Part shown: in pieces, positions 60,420 through 64,000 of the stretch | Position numbering within the stretch: the stretch's first letter is position 1 | How the letters are laid out: the number at the start of each line of letters is the position of its first letter | Assembly: GCF_023091155.1 (NCBI RefSeq) | Contig: NZ_JAHWXK010000001.1 | Coordinates: forward strand, 1,240,001-1,304,000 | Direction: 5' to 3' | DNA length: 64,000 nt | From: Microbacterium sufflavum | GTDB taxonomy: Bacteria > Actinomycetota > Actinomycetes > Actinomycetales > Microbacteriaceae | Made by a program: the position numbers and the translations under genes | The notes under the pieces: model-generated | Databases searched by the model: none | What the model saw: only the letters and a program-made list of their open reading frames with translations | What the model was told of the DNA's origin: nothing

Positions 60420-61694
60420 TTACTCCTGCTCTGCCCAGTACTTGTCAGCCGTCGCCTGGATCTTCTCCAGGAACGGCATCGGGTCGCCCGGGTTGGCGTT
60501 GAAGGCGCCGAACTGCTCGATCGCGGTGGTCACGATCTCGGTGGGCATGGCCTCGAAGAACCGGTCGTAGAGGGAGTAGTCGTCGCCGGCGATCTGCTCG
60601 CCGAGCTCGGCCAGGGCGGGGTCGGCGACCTCGGCCTTCGGGTTGAACGCCACGTCGCCGTGGGCGTCGTTCCACGCGGTCTGCGCCTCGGGCGACATCC
60701 ACCACTCGGCGTAGGCGAGTCCGAGGTCGCGCTGCTTCGAGTTCTCGGCCGTGCAGATCGGGCCGGACTCGACGGCCACCGGGGTGGTGTCGAGGTCGCC
60801 GTTCACCGCGGGGATCGCGAACATGCCGTAGTCGTCGGTGGTCATGCCGGCGCCTTCGAGGTTGCCGGCGAAGAACGTGCCGAAGTTGATCATGGCGTAG
60901 TCGCCCTGCTTGAGCCCGACCGCGGGGTCGGTGGTGCTGCCCGCGTCGCTGAACCAGCCGTTCTCCTGCTCCTCGAGCCACACGTTCATGACGTCGACGA
61001 TCTCGGGGTCGGTGTACTTCACGTCGCCCGTGGTGAGCCCGGCGTACAGGTCGGGGTCGGTGGAGGCGACGAGGTGCTGGAACCACTGGAAGGTGAACAG
61101 CACGCTGGTCTGGTAGTACGGGGTGACCCCGGCGTCCTTCAGGGTCTCGGCGGCGGTGTTCAGCTCGTCCCACGTGGTGGGCACCTCGATGCCGTTGTCG
61201 GCGAAGGCGGCCTTGTTGTAGAACATGATCCAGTAGGCGATGTTCATGGGCACGCAGTACTGCTTGCCGTCGAACGTGTAGCTGTCGCGCAGGTCTTCGC
61301 TCACCCAGCCCTCGTCGACGGCCTTGCTCCAGATGTCGGTGGTCTCGGCCACCAGGCCCTCGTCGACCAGCTGCTTGAGCGAGTCGCCGGTGTGCCACGT
61401 GAACAGGCCGGGCGACTTGTCGGTGCGGAACGACTGCTTGATGAAGGCGTCGTACTGGTTGGCGTCGGAGTAGCCGGTGGTCTTGAGGGTGATGTCGACG
61501 GCGTCGCCGCTGACCTCGTTGAGCGACTCGAAGTCGGGCTTCCACGCCGCCTTGTCGGTGTAGAAGTTGAGCGTGCCGGTGACCTCTCCGCCCTCGGCGC
61601 CTCCGCCTCCGGAGTCGCCGGAGCAGCCGGCGAGAGCCAGGGTGCCGAGGAGGAGACCGGCCGCGGCGGCGGCGATCGTGCGTCGCGAAATCAT
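60420..61694 (-). CDS. ABC transporter sugar-binding lipoprotein
   Basis: A 424-residue family-1 extracellular solute-binding protein. The signal has RR at residues 4-5 and a LALAGC lipobox (Cys24), followed by a Gly-rich linker and GTLNFYTDKAAW. FTWHTGDSLKQLVDEGL, VPTTWDELNTAAETL and FPLEKIQATADKYW-like C-terminal helices are family features. It leads the importer operon of locus C under a LacI-type operator. Beyond carbohydrate, the specificity is unknown. The adjacent PMI-like and ROK genes suggest mannose-containing sugars. Confidence 0.92.
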   Translation of the reverse strand: MISRRTIAAAAAGLLLGTLALAGCSGDSGGGGAEGGEVTGTLNFYTDKAAWKPDFESLNEVSGDAVDITLKTTGYSDANQYDAFIKQSFRTDKSPGLFTWHTGDSLKQLVDEGLVAETTDIWSKAVDEGWVSEDLRDSYTFDGKQYCVPMNIAYWIMFYNKAAFADNGIEVPTTWDELNTAAETLKDAGVTPYYQTSVLFTFQWFQHLVASTDPDLYAGLTTGDVKYTDPEIVDVMNVWLEEQENGWFSDAGSTTDPAVGLKQGDYAMINFGTFFAGNLEGAGMTTDDYGMFAIPAVNGDLDTTPVAVESGPICTAENSKQRDLGLAYAEWWMSPEAQTAWNDAHGDVAFNPKAEVADPALAELGEQIAGDDYSLYDRFFEAMPTEIVTTAIEQFGAFNANPGDPMPFLEKIQATADKYWAEQE

Positions 61695-61715
61695 TCAGAA
61701 CTCCCTTGTTCGTGT

Positions 61716-61771
61716 TGGTATCGTTACCAGAAATCTGGTCTCACGATACCGAGGTGATGACGGCGGTGCAA
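61716..61771 (-). promoter_or_regulatory. Promoter and LacI-type operator of the locus C importer
   Basis: On the minus strand TTGCAC (plus 61766-61771) and TATCGT (plus 61743-61748) form a good promoter with a 17-bp spacer. Just downstream lies TGGTATCGTTACCA (61716-61729), a 14-bp LacI-like palindrome with a central CG, and an inner ACCAGA/TCTGGT repeat at 61726-61739. The outer arms GGTATCGT (61717-61724) and ACGATACC (61743-61750) also pair. A LacI-family repressor is expected, but no such gene is in the window. Confidence 0.65.
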
Positions 61772-61813
61772 GGGATTCCCGGGTGGGATCCTCGCGGTGA
61801 TGTCTCGTGCTGT

Positions 61814-61851
61814 GTGTCGGGTGTCGATGTTCGTGTCGGGTGTCGGTGTTC
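61814..61851. repeat. 19-bp tandem repeat
   Basis: GTGTCGGGTGTCGATGTTC and a one-mismatch copy stand back to back (61814-61832 and 61833-61851) just past the stop of the PMI-like gene, in its 3' flank. No function is evident. Confidence 0.6.
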
Positions 61852-63688
61852 AGTTGTCACCCGTGCGCGTGCCGCGCACGGAGGCCTTGACGGTCGCGAA
61901 GCGCGGGCTCCGCGAGTTCTCGGTGCGCTCGATCCGGTACGCGCCCACCGCGGCCGGCACGATGAAGGTCTCGGCGTAGTGGATCACGAAGGGCTCGAAC
62001 GATGCGGTCGGGCTGACCACCCGCACCTCGTCGCCCTCCACCAGGTTGAGCACGTTGACCGTGCCCTCGGTGTCGTGATCGGCGCCCTGCGCGAACCAGT
62101 GCCGGCGCACCTCGATGAACTCCAGCTCGTGCAGTCCCGTGCGCTCCTCGGTGACCTCGTCATCGGTGTGCACGGTCTCGACGCGGTCGACCAGGTTCTC
62201 CATCACCCAGGTGGTGTCGCGGTCCCACTGGATGTTGCGGGCGCCGTGGTCGAGGTGCACGGGGCGGGGGATGCCGTCGAGGCCCACGCGGCCCCAGTCC
62301 CACAGCTTGAACGTGAAGATGAACGGCGTCGCCGAGATCTCCAGCACCATCGAATTCGATCCCGATGCGTGCACGGTGCCCGCGGGGATCAGGAAGTGGT
62401 CGTGCTTGCGGGCGGGGAACGAGTTGACGTACTTCTCGGCGGGGAACGGGTGCTCGCCGTCCTGCGCGGTCGCCAGATCCTGCAGCATCTCGGCGGGGTC
62501 GATGCCCTCCTTGGTGCCCAGGTACACGACCGCGTCGTCGCCGACGTCGAGCATGTAGTAGCTCTCGTCCTGCGTGTAGTGCATGCCGAACGTGTTCTGG
62601 ATGTAGTCCGTCAGCGGATGCACCTGCAGGCTGAGGTTGCCGCCGTCCATCGTGTCGAGGAAGTCGAAGCGGATGGGGAACTCGGCCCCGAAGCGCGCGA
62701 ACGTCTTGGCGCCGAGCAGATCGACCGGGCGGCTGAACACCAGGTCGAGCGCGGGCAGCTCGATCACGCCGCCGTCGCCCTCCAGCAGCAGCGAGTTCTC
62801 CTCGGGCACGCAGTCGAAGCACCACGCGTAGTTGTCCTTCGAGGGGTCGAGCCCGATGAGGTTCTTCATCCACTGCCCGCCCCACACGCCGGGGTCGAAG
62901 AACGGCACGACGCGGAACGGGCGGTGCGCCGCATCCTTCAGGGCCTGCCGGAAGGCGGTGCCCGTGATCATGCCCGCGTCGGGGGAGTCGGGGTGCGGTT
63001 CGGCCGGGGCGATCGCGTTGCCGTCGAGCACGAAGTCGAGCGTGTCGAACAGCGTGCGCTTGTGGCGGTCGGCCACCCGCCACTCCACGAAGAAACCGCG
63101 CTTGTACTTGCGCAGGTTGTCCTCGCCGGGGTTGTCGGCGCGCCAGTTCGTGGCCCCCTGGCGCTGCCGCAGCTGGATCTCCCAGCGGGCCATGTCGACC
63201 AGCACGGTCGCGGAGGCTCCGGCCAGACGGTCCTCGAGCAGCGCCGCGCCCCAGCCGACCACGACCGTCGGGGTTCCGGTGATCGCGGCCGCGAGGGCGT
63301 CGAGGCGCTCGGCGTCGTAGAAGTCGTCCAGGGTGAAGTGGCTCATGACGCCGAAGACCCGGTCGTCGGTGAGGTTCGGGGCGATCAGCCGCTCGACCTC
63401 GGCGACCGGACGCGCCGCGGTCTCCACGTCGGTGAGGGTCCAGGCGGGAAGGGCGGCCTCCACCTGGGCGGCGAGCGCGGGCACGTCGACGCCGGGGTAG
63501 GTGTCCACCAGCAGCACGGGCGCCGTGCCGGTCACGCGGGCGCGGGCCTCGGCGAGCTCGGCGGCGGCGGCCCACGCCTCGGCACCGCGCAGGATGCGCT
63601 CGCCCGGCGGCAGCGCCACGGTCGGCTGGGTGTCGTAGCGACCCCGGGTGGTGTGCCCTTCGTGCATGTCGCTGATCGGCGCGGTCAC
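61850..63688 (-). CDS. Class I mannose-6-phosphate isomerase-like protein with N-terminal extension
   Basis: A 612-residue protein. Residues about 255-612 resemble class I PMI, with the cupin zinc ligands NLSLQVHPLTD (Gln and His, about residue 350), DESYYMLDV (Glu) and IPAGTVHASG (His). The N-terminal 220 residues resemble a kinase-type fold with no P-loop (LLVDTYPGVDVPALAAQ), as seen in large PMI-like proteins. PMI links mannose-6-phosphate to fructose-6-phosphate. The GTG at 63688 follows AGGAGGACCA and overlaps the ROK stop by 4 bp. A kinase-isomerase pair beside a sugar importer fits mannose-type sugar use. Confidence 0.82.
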   Translation of the reverse strand: MTAPISDMHEGHTTRGRYDTQPTVALPPGERILRGAEAWAAAAELAEARARVTGTAPVLLVDTYPGVDVPALAAQVEAALPAWTLTDVETAARPVAEVERLIAPNLTDDRVFGVMSHFTLDDFYDAERLDALAAAITGTPTVVVGWGAALLEDRLAGASATVLVDMARWEIQLRQRQGATNWRADNPGEDNLRKYKRGFFVEWRVADRHKRTLFDTLDFVLDGNAIAPAEPHPDSPDAGMITGTAFRQALKDAAHRPFRVVPFFDPGVWGGQWMKNLIGLDPSKDNYAWCFDCVPEENSLLLEGDGGVIELPALDLVFSRPVDLLGAKTFARFGAEFPIRFDFLDTMDGGNLSLQVHPLTDYIQNTFGMHYTQDESYYMLDVGDDAVVYLGTKEGIDPAEMLQDLATAQDGEHPFPAEKYVNSFPARKHDHFLIPAGTVHASGSNSMVLEISATPFIFTFKLWDWGRVGLDGIPRPVHLDHGARNIQWDRDTTWVMENLVDRVETVHTDDEVTEERTGLHELEFIEVRRHWFAQGADHDTEGTVNVLNLVEGDEVRVVSPTASFEPFVIHYAETFIVPAAVGAYRIERTENSRSPRFATVKASVRGTRTGDN

Positions 63689-64000
63689 TGGTCCTCCTGC
63701 GGTGGTGCGGTGCGGGGTGCGGTCGTCGGCTCCGGGGTCCCCGATGGGGCCGGGCGCGACGAGGGGTTCGAGGGTGCGGGTGGGGCGGCGGTCCGGCTGG
63801 CCGTCGCGGCGTCGCGGGCGAGGACGCTGAGGCCGCGGGCGACCGAGAGCTCCGGCTCGGGCGGCACGACGAGGCGCGGGGGCGTGAGCGACGGCCACAG
63901 GTGTGCGCGCAGGTACTCGTCGACGGGCGTGCTGATCGCGGCGCCCGCGCGGAGGATGCCCCCGGAGAGGATCACCACGGCCGGGTCGTAGGAGTGCACG
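63685..64000 (-). CDS. ROK family sugar kinase or regulator (partial, C-terminal end)
   Basis: The frame enters from the right edge, and only about 105 residues are present. DPAVVILSGGILRAGAAISTPVDEYLRAHLW is the conserved C-terminal block of ROK kinases, followed by a Pro-rich disordered tail rich in Ala, Ser and Thr. With the N-terminus missing, kinase and repressor cannot be told apart. Its stop overlaps the PMI-like start by 4 bp, which favours a kinase acting just before the isomerase. Confidence 0.75.
   Translation of the reverse strand, partial: VHSYDPAVVILSGGILRAGAAISTPVDEYLRAHLWPSLTPPRLVVPPEPELSVARGLSVLARDAATASRTAAPPAPSNPSSRPAPSGTPEPTTAPRTAPPQEDQ

Overview
The window is very GC-rich, with dense overlapping operons, frequent GTG starts, several apparently leaderless genes, lipoprotein and Tat signals, PurL of the actinobacterial size and a TraR/DksA zinc-finger protein. 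This points to an actinobacterium, most likely Microbacteriaceae and perhaps Microbacterium. The genus is an inference from overall character, not from a marker gene.

Layout. 1-7.6 kb is mixed: the 5' part of a Dcu-type dicarboxylate transporter, a peptidase E-like protein, a 6-phosphogluconolactonase-like propeller, an SGNH hydrolase, an alpha/beta hydrolase, CorA, an APH-like kinase and an SDR. 7.9-21.9 kb is glycan locus A. A ROK regulator with two Gfo/Idh/MocA oxidoreductases faces a sugar ABC importer (no ATPase), an epimerase-like protein, a DapA-family aldolase and a 2-hydroxyacid dehydrogenase. A Tat-exported beta-helix protein and a secreted GH26-like enzyme follow. 22-42 kb is locus B: a GntR/FadR repressor, an MFS carrier, an Opp/Dpp importer with a fused double ATPase, a second paralogous Tat beta-helix protein, a ceramidase-like hydrolase, SDRs, an enolase-superfamily dehydratase, a 2-hydroxyacid dehydrogenase and an FAH-family hydrolase. 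DinB and a Phd/YefM-RelE/ParE pair are inserted in it. A TGCTATAGCA palindrome lies before every transcription unit assigned to this regulon, at six sites, so locus B looks like one GntR regulon for a sugar acid or uronate-like substrate. The FAH and enolase types recall the non-phosphorylated fuconate/rhamnonate routes.

42-51 kb is mostly housekeeping: a coiled-coil membrane protein, an oxidoreductase, a VOC protein, a DksA-like protein, an MMPL transporter with a divergent TetR, purL and a ParDE pair. At 51.7-54.0 kb a visibly AT-richer insert carries an AAA ATPase and a DUF4435/TOPRIM-like protein, a two-gene layout like PARIS anti-phage systems. It abuts a WYL regulator that retains only its C-terminal part. 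54.5-64 kb is locus C, transcribed leftward: a ROK kinase (partial), a class I mannose-6-phosphate isomerase-like protein, a second sugar ABC importer without ATPase under a LacI-type operator, a six-hairpin glycosidase, a secreted propeller protein and an SGNH hydrolase.

Together the window reads as three linked glycan-use loci. Secreted enzymes (two beta-helix proteins, GH26, propeller) would release oligosaccharides, three binding-protein importers would take them up, and cytoplasmic glycosidases, oxidoreductases and aldolases would degrade them. The most novel points are the paired Tat beta-helix family tied to importers, the six-site GntR regulon, the PARIS-like insertion and a structured 5' leader ahead of the GH26 gene.
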